A stretch of DNA of 64,000 bases from JABWBD01 sp040768665 (lineage in GTDB: Bacteria; Planctomycetota; Planctomycetia; Pirellulales; Thermoguttaceae): the NCBI GenBank assembly GCA_040768665.1, contig JAXGMN010000034.1, positions 80,527 through 144,526 on the forward strand, read 5' to 3'. A program made the position numbers and the translations under genes. Below are positions 9,545 to 17,346 of this stretch, in pieces. How positions within the stretch are numbered: the stretch's first letter is position 1; each line of letters starts with the position of its first letter. The notes beneath the pieces are model-generated. The model made no database searches, was not told the DNA's origin, and saw nothing but the letters and a program-made list of their open reading frames with translations.

Positions 9545-9652
9545 CAGGGTTACTTCACGGTAAATTCGACGGTCGTGGGTTCGAGTCCCACCTGCAAACG
9601 CAGTAGCTCAGGGGTAGAGCATCGAAAGAATCCCTGCTCGACGATTTCTCCC
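9545..9652 (+). ncRNA. Y RNA with circularly permuted tRNA-like module
   Basis: The segment folds as a tRNA whose 3' half precedes its 5' half. The T arm is 9575-9579/9587-9591 with a perfect 7-nt TTCGAGT loop. An acceptor-like 4-bp stem, 9592-9595/9600-9603, is closed by the loop AAAC. T9604-A9605 match tRNA positions 8-9. The D arm is 9606-9609/9617-9620 with loop AGGGGTA, and A9621 corresponds to position 26. A 5-bp stem at the anticodon side, 9565-9569/9622-9626, leads outward, not to an anticodon loop but to an outer stem, 9545-9549/9632-9636. The core gggttacttcac (9547-9558), gaaag (9624-9628) and gac-atttctccc (9640-9652) recur in the element behind the Ro gene. Bacterial Y RNAs such as YrlA are Ro ligands with tRNA-mimic domains, and this RNA lies immediately upstream of the Ro gene. 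No T-tract terminator follows, so it may be processed from the rsr leader. Confidence 0.75.
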
Positions 9653-9686
9653 ATCTTGCCTCGTCTTAGGGCAGAAGGAAACCGCC

Positions 9687-11585
9687 ATGTCGAAGTTCGG
9701 TATGAAGAAGGGCACGGTTCACGATCGGGCCGACGCAGAGCAGGTCGCCCACAAGCACGTGCCAGGACGGGCTTACGAGATCGGTAATCCGGTCACGAAA
9801 CTGATCCACACCATCGGGGGCGGGTTCTTCAATGAACCGAAATACTATGACAGCAACCGGTCCATGTCTGCGTTCTACCTCGAACTGCTGACCACTGGTC
9901 GGATTTCGTCGAAGATCGTCGATGAGACGGGCCTTACCGAGCAGGCCCGTGAGGTTCTTGAGACGGCAACCGCAGTAGCAAACGGCGAAACGCCGGAAGA
10001 CCTGCTTGTGGTCGCTGCTTGGGCACGGGATACGGAGAACGGCCTAAAACTGCGGAGCACGCCTCAGATCATGCTCGCTTTGGCTGCTGCACACCCAAAG
10101 ACCAAGCCTTTTGTCCCCAAGTACACCACGGCAATCCTTAAACGTGCCGACGAGATCCGTCAGGTGTTCGGGGCATTCCGCGATCTGTTCATGGCTACCC
10201 CGGAAGGCAAAAAGATTGCGGGGGCTGGCCATAAGGTACGTGCTCACCATGGTTCGCTTCCGCACTCGCTTCGCAAAGCACTGGCTCATGCCCTGGCCAT
10301 CCAGAGCGAGTACGCGTTGCTCAAGTACAACGGAAAGGATCGGCCGACATTTGCCGATGTCCTGATGATGGTTAGCGGCTCTAAGGAGATCGGGGAATAC
10401 TTGGAGAAAGTCACTGGCGAGACGCGACCGAACTGGCCCGTCAGCAAAGCTATGTTCGAGTACCTCGTGAACGGAAAGTACATTGACGACCTTCCACCGA
10501 TCCTGGATGCCCGCAAGCGGTTCTTCGACGCGACGAGTGCCGCCGAGGTGACGCACGCCCTGGTCAAGGAGGCCGGGCTGACGTGGGAAAACGTCGTCTC
10601 CCATCTGGGCAGTTCCAAGGAAGTCTGGGAACTCTGCATTCCGATCATGGGAGAGATGGCGATCACCCGCAACCTGCGGAATTTGGAGGAGGCGGGAATC
10701 TCCGAATCTGCATGGGACCAGGTTTATCAGCGGATGCTGGCGGTGGAGGACACAGTTCAGTTGCCGTTTCGATTCTTTTCTGCGGAAAGGGAGGTCTCCT
10801 CCACGGCAGCAAAGAGCTTGCTGGGACGTTTGCTGGATCGTGCCGTAGAAAAGGTTGCGGACCTTCCCGGTGTGACCATGGTGCTCTCGGACAACAGCGG
10901 AAGTGCCGTGGGTTGCTCGATCAGCGGCAAGTCGAAGTTGCGAGTCTCCGACTGTGGCAACATGCTGGAAGCAATACTTGCCAAACGGCTGGGACGGCGG
11001 GCGATCATCGGCGTGTTCGGGGACAGCATGATCTGGATTCCGTTCTCCCGGGCGGATAGCTGTCTTGCCATCAAGAACCAGATTGACGCCATTGCTCAAA
11101 GGGAAGAACGGAGCGAGAACGGGGCGATGGCCATCCCGCAGTTCAAGAAAGGTGCCGGTGTTGGCGGTGCGACGGAAACCGGCTTGTGGTTCGCCCTCGA
11201 CGACCTGACGAAGCGGAAGGTCCACGTTGATCGCATGATCTTCCTCTCCGACCTGTGCTGCTACACCCAGGGCGATGACGGTACGGCCCAGAACTGCGGC
11301 GTGAACTTGGAGGAATACTTCGGCAAGAAGGCCACGATGCAGTCGATGGTGGATCGTTACCGACAGGCGGTGAACAACGACTGCTTCGTCTACTCGGTCA
11401 GTCTGAGTGGTTACGGGCAGAGTCAACTACGGCCGAACGACGACAGAACCCATCTGCTGTCTGGCTGGTCGGAGAAGCTGCTCGACATGATCCGTGACAT
11501 TGAAGCGGGAAAGAGCGACGAGACGGACCAGAAAACCGAGATTCCTGCCATTGAAGTCCTGCGAGCCAGATACAAGCGTGCCTGA
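9687..11585 (+). CDS. rsr: Ro 60-kDa ortholog, TROVE domain protein
   Basis: A 632-aa TROVE-domain protein, the bacterial counterpart of Ro60. It forms a HEAT-repeat ring (~30-380) that binds Y RNA and misfolded or structured RNAs, followed by a von Willebrand A domain whose MIDAS motif DNSGS is intact (D402, S404, S406). Recognisable family stretches include LLVVAAWARDTENGLK, GSLPHSLRKALAHALA and PIMGEMAITRNLRNLEEAG. It is about 100 residues longer than the Deinococcus protein. A ribosome-binding site (aaggaa, 9676-9680) precedes the ATG at 9687. In Deinococcus and Salmonella the partners are Y RNAs and exoribonucleases such as PNPase, acting in rRNA maturation, RNA decay and stress survival; here Y-RNA-like elements flank both ends of the gene. 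No RtcB/RtcA ligase genes are visible nearby. Confidence 0.92.
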   Translation: MSKFGMKKGTVHDRADAEQVAHKHVPGRAYEIGNPVTKLIHTIGGGFFNEPKYYDSNRSMSAFYLELLTTGRISSKIVDETGLTEQAREVLETATAVANGETPEDLLVVAAWARDTENGLKLRSTPQIMLALAAAHPKTKPFVPKYTTAILKRADEIRQVFGAFRDLFMATPEGKKIAGAGHKVRAHHGSLPHSLRKALAHALAIQSEYALLKYNGKDRPTFADVLMMVSGSKEIGEYLEKVTGETRPNWPVSKAMFEYLVNGKYIDDLPPILDARKRFFDATSAAEVTHALVKEAGLTWENVVSHLGSSKEVWELCIPIMGEMAITRNLRNLEEAGISESAWDQVYQRMLAVEDTVQLPFRFFSAEREVSSTAAKSLLGRLLDRAVEKVADLPGVTMVLSDNSGSAVGCSISGKSKLRVSDCGNMLEAILAKRLGRRAIIGVFGDSMIWIPFSRADSCLAIKNQIDAIAQREERSENGAMAIPQFKKGAGVGGATETGLWFALDDLTKRKVHVDRMIFLSDLCCYTQGDDGTAQNCGVNLEEYFGKKATMQSMVDRYRQAVNNDCFVYSVSLSGYGQSQLRPNDDRTHLLSGWSEKLLDMIRDIEAGKSDETDQKTEIPAIEVLRARYKRA

Positions 11586-11651
11586 TCGAAGACAGACTGG
11601 CTGGACGCCGGGTCTAACCAGGTGTATACTGATTTCTGCCGGGATGGTGCA

Positions 11652-11709
11652 GGTTTGGGTTACTTCACTCACCAATGAAAGCCCCCAAGCCGACTATTTC
11701 TCCCGGCTT
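11652..11709 (+). ncRNA. Second, minimal Y-RNA-like element without tRNA module
   Basis: An 8-bp stem (11652-11659 ggtttggg with 11684-11691 cccaagcc, one G-U) encloses a smaller hairpin (11664-11667 ttca with 11676-11679 tgaa, plus C63-G81 across a bulged A). The strings gggttacttcac (11657-11668), gaaag (11677-11681) and gac-atttctccc (11692-11704) match the Y RNA at 9545-9652 in the same order. Only 8 nt occupy the place where the other RNA holds its tRNA-like module. It lies 66 nt after the rsr stop and ends in a terminator. I infer a second Ro ligand; a shared regulatory structure in the rsr mRNA 3' end is the alternative. Confidence 0.6.
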
Positions 11710-11716
11710 TCTTTTT
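11687..11716 (+). terminator. Rho-independent terminator after the second Y RNA
   Basis: A perfect 6-bp stem aagccg/cggctt (11687-11692 with 11704-11709) with an 11-nt loop is followed by tctttttg. Its 5' arm overlaps the 3' strand of the Y RNA stem, so the two folds are mutually exclusive during transcription. Confidence 0.65.
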
Positions 11717-11882
11717 GCCATTGTCGGTTGTCGAGAAGTCCACGCTCTGGCTGCGAAACCATCACGCCCAGGACTCGCTGAAAGCGGGCGGGCTTGCGTG
11801 GCATCAACCGTTCAGTTCGCAGAGGTGTCCACGGCTGTGCCGCATTACGAGAGCCACGACCCGATGCTCCCCCAAAAGCGGC

Positions 11883-12254
11883 GAGCTTCACAAGCCGGAG
11901 CAGGCGGTTCTCTTTCCAACGGGAATCGGTGACACCAGCTATTTGAATCTTGTTGCTGCCAAGCAGGAGCAACTGGCGACAATTCAAGAGAAGGGTTGGC
12001 AGCCCGATTTGTTGGACGCTTACTTCATCCTCAAGTACCGGGCGGAAGATGAGGTTCTGCTCGCATGGCCTATGGATAATGAAGCCAAGAAGAAGGCCGT
12101 TGAAACTGGAAAGATTAAGGGGGCACCGAAGAAGTTCAATGGCGGGAAGGTCATGAAGTTTACCGACACGACGCAGAACCTCGCCCAGTTTGTGGCGGCT
12201 GCGACGGACGAACTGTTCGCCAAAGAACCACTTCGGTTCGAGCGGGTGCGGTGA
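11883..12254 (+). pseudogene. Uncharacterised protein, C-terminal fragment
   Basis: About 123 codons look coding (GELHKPEQAVLFPTGIGD, KGWQPDLLDAYFILKYRAED, AWPMDNEAKKKAVETGKIKG, ending FAKEPLRFERVR). The frame upstream, back to an ATG at 11715, reads like non-coding DNA and overlaps the terminator of the second Y RNA. No convincing start codon with a ribosome-binding site is present, so the N-terminus appears lost. I do not recognise the family. The lysine-rich middle and mixed alpha/beta pattern give no functional clue. It may be a further part of the Ro neighbourhood that has decayed. Confidence 0.4.
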
Positions 12255-12785
12255 AAACGACAGAAAGCGAGGTTCTTCCTCGTAGCGGAAACGCCAAGTT
12301 GGCTGGCTTTGACAGAGTTCCGAATTGATCGGTTGCGACGATCAGGTGAACAACCAGCTTGGCAACTAACGATTCATGTGTGGTCTCCTTTGACAGGGGT
12401 TCTGGAACTGTTCTGGCGGTATTATTGGCAAGACAGCATGAGCGACTGTTCCATGCTTTGCGTTTCTTCGCCATCGCTTGGCTCTTTGATGCTCTTCTTG
12501 CGTTCGGATGTCACTTCTGACTTCTCGTCAGAACGTCAATCGGGATGGGTACTTCTCGACTTGCAGCGGTTTCCTGCCTCAACTCCCCCTTTACCTGGCT
12601 GACACCAACGGACCGATCCTTTTGGTGCCCACCGCCAATTCGTCGATCCACAATTTCTGGGCTTGCGGCAGAAGTCCAGGCCCGATGGGAGAAGGGAGAG
12701 AAACCAGTATTCGGTACACTCCCGCCGTGGCAAACGTGTTGGAGGGCGGCTAGACTAACGAAAGGCAACCAGTTGAGGAAAAGCC
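12255..12785. other. Intergenic stretch without recognisable genes
   Basis: About 530 bp between the fragment above and the fucosidase. The short open frames on both strands have no protein-like pattern and no ribosome-binding sites. The final ~60 bases probably hold the promoter and leader of the fucosidase; gttgaggaaaagcc directly precedes its ATG. Confidence 0.4.
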
Positions 12786-14279
12786 ATGCTCAAGACAGCG
12801 TTCTGTGCGGTGATCTTCGGAGCGGTTCTATTTCGCCAGCCCGCCACGGGATTGGCCGTCCCGCCCACCAACAAACGGTATGAAGCCACATGGGAAGCGC
12901 TCGATACCCGATCCAATCCCGGTTGGTTCGAAGATGACAAGATCGGCATCTTCATCCATTGGAGCGTCTTCTCGGTGCCAGCCATCGCCTGGGTCTACCC
13001 GGACAAGCCCTACGGCTTTGGCGGTCACTCGTGCTGGTACGGCATGTACATCGACCGGCTCCGCCCGCTATCCCCTCCCGAGCAAGCCAAGCTTGAAACA
13101 TTCCACCGCAAGACCTACGGCGATGTCCCGTTCAAAGTCCTGGCTCCGCTGTTCAAGGCGGAGGCATTTAATCCGCAACAATGGGCGGAACTCTTCAAGC
13201 GATCCGGGGCACGCTACGCTTTCCTTACCTCGAATTTCCACGACGGCTACTGTCTCTGGCCGAGCCCTTCCAGCCCCGGTTGGAACAGCATGGACGTGGG
13301 ACCAAGGCGTGACCTGCTTGGGGATTTCTCCAAAGCGATGCGGGAAGTAGGGCTGCGAGCGGGGTTCTACTACTCACTTGGCGAGTTCAATCACCCGCTC
13401 TATATCAAGGCGAAGCAGAACGGTAATCTGAAGCCTTTCGTTCGGGAGCACATGCAGCCGCAGTTGCGTGAGGCGGTCAAGCGGTACAGCCCGTCCCTTA
13501 TCTACTTCGACGGCGAGTGGGAGTTTCCGCTGGATAACTTCGAGATGCAGGACTTCCTGGCGTGGCTCTACAATGAATCCCCATGCAAGGATGATGTGGT
13601 AGTGAACGACCGCTTCGGCAAAGGCTCTCGGGGCAAACATGGCGGCGTCTACTGTTCCGAGGCTGGTGTTCGAGAAAGCGGCACCGATCACAAGTGGTGC
13701 GAGGACAGACCGATCAGTCGGGGCAACTGGTCCTACAACCGGCTGGAGCGGCTGGAGGACTACCTGAGCGAACGTGACCTGATTCACCTGCTCGTGGAGA
13801 CGGTGGCACAGGGCGGCAACCTGCACGTGGACATCTCGCCGTGTGCGGACGGAACGATTCCGATGCTCCAGCAGGAACGGCTGATACAGATGGGCGACTG
13901 GCTCAAGGTGAACGGGGAGGCGATTTATGGCACGAGGCCGTGGATCGTAGCTTCCGAAGGGCCGATGGTGGAGTCGGTGAATCCTCGTCTGGACAAGAAC
14001 TGGAAATGGACCGAGACGAAGGAGCGGCCGATGGTCCACTACACCGGCAAGGAAGATGCGGTCTACGCCATTTGCTTGGCGTGGCCGGGCAGAACGTTGA
14101 AGTTGGAACGCCCGATCACGACCCCGCAGACCCAAGTCCAAATGCTGGGGTTTGCCCAACCGATGAATTGGAGGCCCGCCGAGAAGGGCCTGATCATCGA
14201 CGTGCCTGAGATGTCCGTCAGCGAGATCCCGTGCCAGAATGCTTGGGTGTTCAAATTGACCGGACTGAAGTCATGGTGA
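12786..14279 (+). CDS. Secreted alpha-L-fucosidase, GH29
   Basis: A 497-aa GH29 protein that would release terminal alpha-L-fucose from glycans with retention. It begins with a signal peptide (MLKTAFCAVIFGAVLF, cleavage near GLA-VP). The family signature NPGWFEDDKIGIFIHWSVFS lies at ~45-64, with LTSNFHDGYCLWPS, DLLGDFSKAMREVGLRAGFY and SLIYFDGEWEF further on. D242 in the last motif is at the position of the catalytic nucleophile. A C-terminal beta-sandwich region follows ~390. The length is normal for the family. It stands alone between the Ro cluster and the minus-strand CBS-HEPN gene, with a weak aggaaaagcc ribosome-binding site. In planctomycetes such enzymes usually act on fucosylated algal or mucin-like polysaccharides. 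Confidence 0.9.
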   Translation: MLKTAFCAVIFGAVLFRQPATGLAVPPTNKRYEATWEALDTRSNPGWFEDDKIGIFIHWSVFSVPAIAWVYPDKPYGFGGHSCWYGMYIDRLRPLSPPEQAKLETFHRKTYGDVPFKVLAPLFKAEAFNPQQWAELFKRSGARYAFLTSNFHDGYCLWPSPSSPGWNSMDVGPRRDLLGDFSKAMREVGLRAGFYYSLGEFNHPLYIKAKQNGNLKPFVREHMQPQLREAVKRYSPSLIYFDGEWEFPLDNFEMQDFLAWLYNESPCKDDVVVNDRFGKGSRGKHGGVYCSEAGVRESGTDHKWCEDRPISRGNWSYNRLERLEDYLSERDLIHLLVETVAQGGNLHVDISPCADGTIPMLQQERLIQMGDWLKVNGEAIYGTRPWIVASEGPMVESVNPRLDKNWKWTETKERPMVHYTGKEDAVYAICLAWPGRTLKLERPITTPQTQVQMLGFAQPMNWRPAEKGLIIDVPEMSVSEIPCQNAWVFKLTGLKSW

Positions 14280-14347
14280 GACGCACGTTCGTTGTTATGA
14301 CATGCCCGCTGCTCAGTCGGTCGTGGCGTCTTCCTGATTCAGACGAG

Positions 14348-14376
14348 GCCCCTCTCCGCACCGTGCGGAGAGGGGC
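14348..14376. terminator. Strong GC-rich hairpin between convergent genes
   Basis: A perfect 13-bp stem (14348-14360 with 14364-14376, gcccctctccgca) has a 3-nt loop. It lies between the fucosidase end and the minus-strand CBS-HEPN gene and could terminate both. It has no long T tract, only short flanking runs. Confidence 0.5.
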
Positions 14377-14383
14377 AAAGACG

Positions 14384-14428
14384 CTAGCCGGTCACCTCGG
14401 TCACGATAACGTGGACTCTCTCGTCCAT
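14384..14428 (-). CDS. Possible 14-residue micro-ORF with a strong ribosome-binding site
   Basis: On the minus strand a near-ideal Shine-Dalgarno (ggaggt) with 6-nt spacing precedes ATG at 14428. The frame encodes MDERVHVIVTEVTG and stops at TAG (14384-14386), 8 nt before the hairpin at 14348-14376. It lies downstream of the CBS-HEPN gene. It could be a genuine small protein or the start of a gene whose body was deleted. There is no other support. Confidence 0.25.
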   Translation of the reverse strand: MDERVHVIVTEVTG

Positions 14429-14589
14429 CTCGTTACCTCCAACAGAGTTGGGTGCAGTGTATGAGCTTTCTCCGAACCGCTGATGGCCTTAGAGACAGCG
14501 ATCCCCCTCGTATCGGCGGCGGATTTGGGCGACGCTTTCTTCCAGTTGAATGACGGGCGGCGCAGCTTCCTCTGTCCAATGAGACAGGA

Positions 14590-15396
14590 TCACTCGCCCT
14601 GCCCAAGGGCCTGCTGGACCTCCTCGGTGCCACTTACCACCCGCTCCATATCCTTGCATAGTCCGACGATGGTCTCCCAGTCACAGGAGATGATGTCCTG
14701 GGAATGGGCCAGGTTGTTCCGCAGGCTTTCCAGCATCTTGATCGCATCTTCCGCTTGTCGTCGTGACTGCATTCTGGTCATGCGTCGGATGTCTGCATTG
14801 CGCGCAATGATCTGGCCCTTGTCCGAAATCTGCAAGCAGTCGATCAGTGCGAGGCTCTGATTCCTTCGTCGGCGTTCCTCCAGGAGGGCCTCAGCCTTCT
14901 GGAGTCGGCCCTCCGAAAGATACTGTTTCCAACTCTCGTCCGGGCACTTGAACTCAATCACCCGAGTCGCCCGCATTTCCATGAGGGTGATCATTCCAAA
15001 CACCCACATACGAACCGGAGGCTTTTGCAGGTCGCTCATGGTGACGATGCCGCCCACTGCCCCCAAGACTCTGACAAATAGCCTGGGCGTGTTCACGAGC
15101 CCCAGAACCACATCGGTCAACGAAGCGGTCTCGAAGATGGTTTGTGTCGGCTCGATGGCTCGCTTCTTCTCACCGCAGGTTGCACCAGAAAGGTCTTCTC
15201 GCTTGATGTAGCCAACGACAACACCTTGCTTGCGGATGCCGACGACATCGAAAGCCTGTTCTTCCATCACCTCCATGACCTCGGAGGTCGCTGTGCAGGT
15301 GTCGAAGGAAATCAGGGGTTCAGCGATATCTCGGGCGAGAAACCCCTCACTGAACACCCGCCGCAGGCTTTCAGAAGTCGAAGCATTCCAGTTCAT
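14590..15396 (-). CDS. CBS-pair protein fused to a C-terminal HEPN domain
   Basis: A 268-aa protein. Residues ~15-140 hold two CBS motifs (FDVVGIRKQGVVVGYIKRED and FVRVLGAVGGIVTMSDLQKP), which normally bind adenine nucleotides such as AMP, ATP or S-adenosylmethionine. The C-terminal ~100 residues are helical and contain SLRNNLAHSQD, fitting the HEPN Rx4-6H signature of metal-independent RNases. CBS-regulated HEPN proteins of this type exist in other bacteria. I infer a ribonuclease controlled by nucleotide levels, which fits the neighbouring Ro/Y RNA and ARPP-1 genes. No antitoxin partner (such as an MNT nucleotidyltransferase) sits next to it. The ATG at 15396 has no strong ribosome-binding site. 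Confidence 0.7.
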   Translation of the reverse strand: MNWNASTSESLRRVFSEGFLARDIAEPLISFDTCTATSEVMEVMEEQAFDVVGIRKQGVVVGYIKREDLSGATCGEKKRAIEPTQTIFETASLTDVVLGLVNTPRLFVRVLGAVGGIVTMSDLQKPPVRMWVFGMITLMEMRATRVIEFKCPDESWKQYLSEGRLQKAEALLEERRRRNQSLALIDCLQISDKGQIIARNADIRRMTRMQSRRQAEDAIKMLESLRNNLAHSQDIISCDWETIVGLCKDMERVVSGTEEVQQALGQGE

Positions 15397-15541
15397 AGCA
15401 ATTGCTCACTTGACACCCAAGCTACCTACCACTTCACTCTGCCACGACCTTGATCCAAGCGACCTCCAGCTTGAATGGCACGACTCCGTTTCATCGTTCG
15501 AGAAATCGCTCTCACGTTGGACTCCTCATGCGAGCGGCTTG

Positions 15542-16207
15542 TCAGGCTTCACTTCCAAGCCCCAATGCCTCCTCCATCGCCTCAAGTCCGAGCCGTTCGA
15601 TCATCCGGCCCATCCTTTCCTTTGGCTTGGCGTTGGCCCGGTAATAGGCGAGGATCTTGTCCACGATTGCCAAAGCAGTCTCGGTATCGATCCGCTGGGC
15701 GAGGATGTCGCCGATGCGAGGAGTGGTGCCGCCATTTCCGCCGACGTAAACCCGCCAACCCTTTGGAGTGCCGACCAGTCCGATGTCCTTGAAGCTGGTC
15801 TCGCCGCACTGGTTCGGACAACCGCTGACGCCGATCTTCATCTTGCCCGGCAGTTCCATGCCGTGGTACTTTTCATCGAATATCATGCCGACACCAAGGC
15901 TATCCATCTGGCCTCGCTTGCAATAGGTCGTACCGGGACAAGCTTTGACACTGCGGACACAGATCCCAACGACGTTGCCTGGCGACATTCCCAGATCCGC
16001 CCAGATCCGATCCACATCGGCTTCCTGAACGCCCAAGAGTGCGATTCGGGCGGCACTGGTGATCTTCACCATCGGCACACGGTACTTGTCTGCGACAACA
16101 CGGCACGCCTGAAGCGCCAAGCAACTCCGTGGCCGATACGGAAAAAAACTCCCGACAACCTTGGCCTCCACCGGCAACAGACTTTCATTCTGCCGGAACG
16201 CACTCCC
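15542..16207 (-). pseudogene. Single-domain sirohaem nitrite/sulfite reductase-like protein with degraded N-terminus
   Basis: About 200 codons match the small one-domain sirohaem/4Fe-4S nitrite-sulfite reductase family. VKITSAARIALLGVQEADVD is the ferredoxin-like half. The four cluster-binding cysteines are present as CPGTTYC and CPNQC, and YVGGNGGTTPRIGD is a typical block. The expected N-terminal ~35 residues are unrecognisable and there is no convincing ATG. The 5' end abuts the palindromic mobile element at 16219-16341. The frame remains open past the element only because that region is antisense to other sequence. It is either a truncated gene or one using an unusual start. These small proteins are of uncertain function, even when intact. 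Confidence 0.65.
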
Positions 16208-16218
16208 TCCGTCAATTG

Positions 16219-16341
16219 GTAACCGTTCACGGGGTGGTCGGGGACTGGTCCATTTTTCGGCCATTGCGCGCATTTTGGCGACAAAGACGTTGGCCGAAAA
16301 CATGGACCTGTCCCCCTCTCCTCCGCCCCGTGAACGGTTAC
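16219..16341. mobile_element. Palindromic mobile element, copy A, with 9-bp target duplication
   Basis: A 123-bp element whose ends are inverted copies of each other (gtaaccgttcacgggg at the left, ccccgtgaacggttac at the right). It has further subterminal complementarity (tttttcggcc / ggccgaaaa), so the whole unit can fold into one long hairpin. It is flanked by the perfect 9-bp direct repeat cgtcaattg (16210-16218 and 16342-16350), the mark of transposition. It encodes nothing. Near-identical copies lie at 21744-21865 and 29600-29722. I infer a MITE mobilised in trans by a transposase that makes 9-bp duplications. Confidence 0.85.
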
Positions 16342-16450
16342 CGTCAATTGTGACAGGTAAGTGCCCATGTGCTAAACTGCAGTCGAAAAGGGCAACGACG
16401 TCAGGAGGCAGCGGGGAACAGCCATCCGTAGCGCAACGCTCTCCTTTCGC

Positions 16451-17065
16451 AAGGCTTTCAGCACTCCGCTGACGTTCGTGGACGGCGGCGTAGAGCAGAT
16501 GGTGGTGCCGGGCGCACAGTGGATCGTGTCCTATCGTCCGGCTACCGGCGAGGAGCTTTGGCGAGTGGATACGGGGGGAACGTTTTCCAATACCTCCCGC
16601 CCGGTGTACGCGCGCGGCGTGGTCTATGTTTGCACGGCTCACGGCGGCGCCCGGATGCTCGCGATCCGCGCGGGCGGCAAAGGCGATGTCACCGACACGC
16701 ACGTCGCCTGGCAACTGCAGCAAGGCACACCGCTGCGCTCTTCGCCGCTGGTGGTCGGGGAGCGACTCTACATGGTGTCCGACCGGGGAGTCGCCAGTTG
16801 TGTCGACGCAGCCACGGGTGAAGTGAAATGGAGCGAACGTCTCGGAGGCGCCTATTCCGCGTCGCCCACGTACGCGAAAGGTCGGATCTACTTCTTCAGC
16901 GAGAACGGAGTTGCCACGGTGATCCGCCCTGGCGATCGGTTCGAGCCGCTCTCTAAAAACCGTCTCGACGGTCGTATCATGGCATCGCCGGCATTCGTCG
17001 AGGGTGCCATTCTCGTCCGCACCGACAGGCATCTTTATCGGCTTCACCGCGTCGCAAGAAGATGA
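16451..17065 (+). pseudogene. PQQ-like beta-propeller protein, 5'-truncated
   Basis: The frame shows classic PQQ/quinoprotein blades (YRPATGEELWRVDTGG, TPLRSSPLVVGERLYMVSD, VDAATGEVKWSERLGG, YSASPTYAKGRIYFFSENG) and the normal C-terminus of a secreted planctomycete PQQ-repeat protein (ASPAFVEGAILVRTD, LYRL). Full-length relatives are ~400-450 aa with a signal peptide; here only ~200 residues remain. Homology starts abruptly near 16451, about 100 bp from mobile element copy A. A GTG at 16478 is the first possible start but has no ribosome-binding site. I infer loss of the 5' half by a rearrangement. Confidence 0.65.
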
Positions 17066-17346
17066 CGCCGGTGTCCTCGGTCACGCAAAAATCGTGCTCT
17101 CGCGGAAGAGGCCGCCAATTCCGTTCGTTGCTCCGATCCCCAGGGCTTCTCCCTGGGCTGTCGAGTTGAGCCCCCGTTGGGGCGACGAGCTGATCTTGCG
17201 AAGCGAGTCCCCTTTTTCATCGCCCCCTCCTTCCTGCCCTCGGGAACGCTCCCATACGGCCCCCTTTTCCATCGTGAATCGGTCTGTTAGTTTGCCTAAT
17301 ACTTGCATCCACGAAATCCGTTGACAGCTTAAGAGGAGTCACCCCG

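Noticed and set aside
8798..9787. The full 329-aa plus-strand frame as one protein
   Set aside because: Its last third runs through the Y RNA and into the Ro coding start in the wrong frame; only the first ~165 codons from 8873 look coding.
10044..11426. A 460-aa minus-strand frame opposite the Ro gene
   Set aside because: The plus strand encodes an unmistakable TROVE protein across the whole stretch.
15230..16222. A 330-aa plus-strand frame
   Set aside because: Antisense to the CBS-HEPN start and the sirohaem reductase cysteine motifs, which are on the minus strand.
16208..17047. N-terminal extension of the sirohaem reductase frame to 501 aa
   Set aside because: It crosses the palindromic mobile element and then runs antisense to the PQQ-propeller gene.
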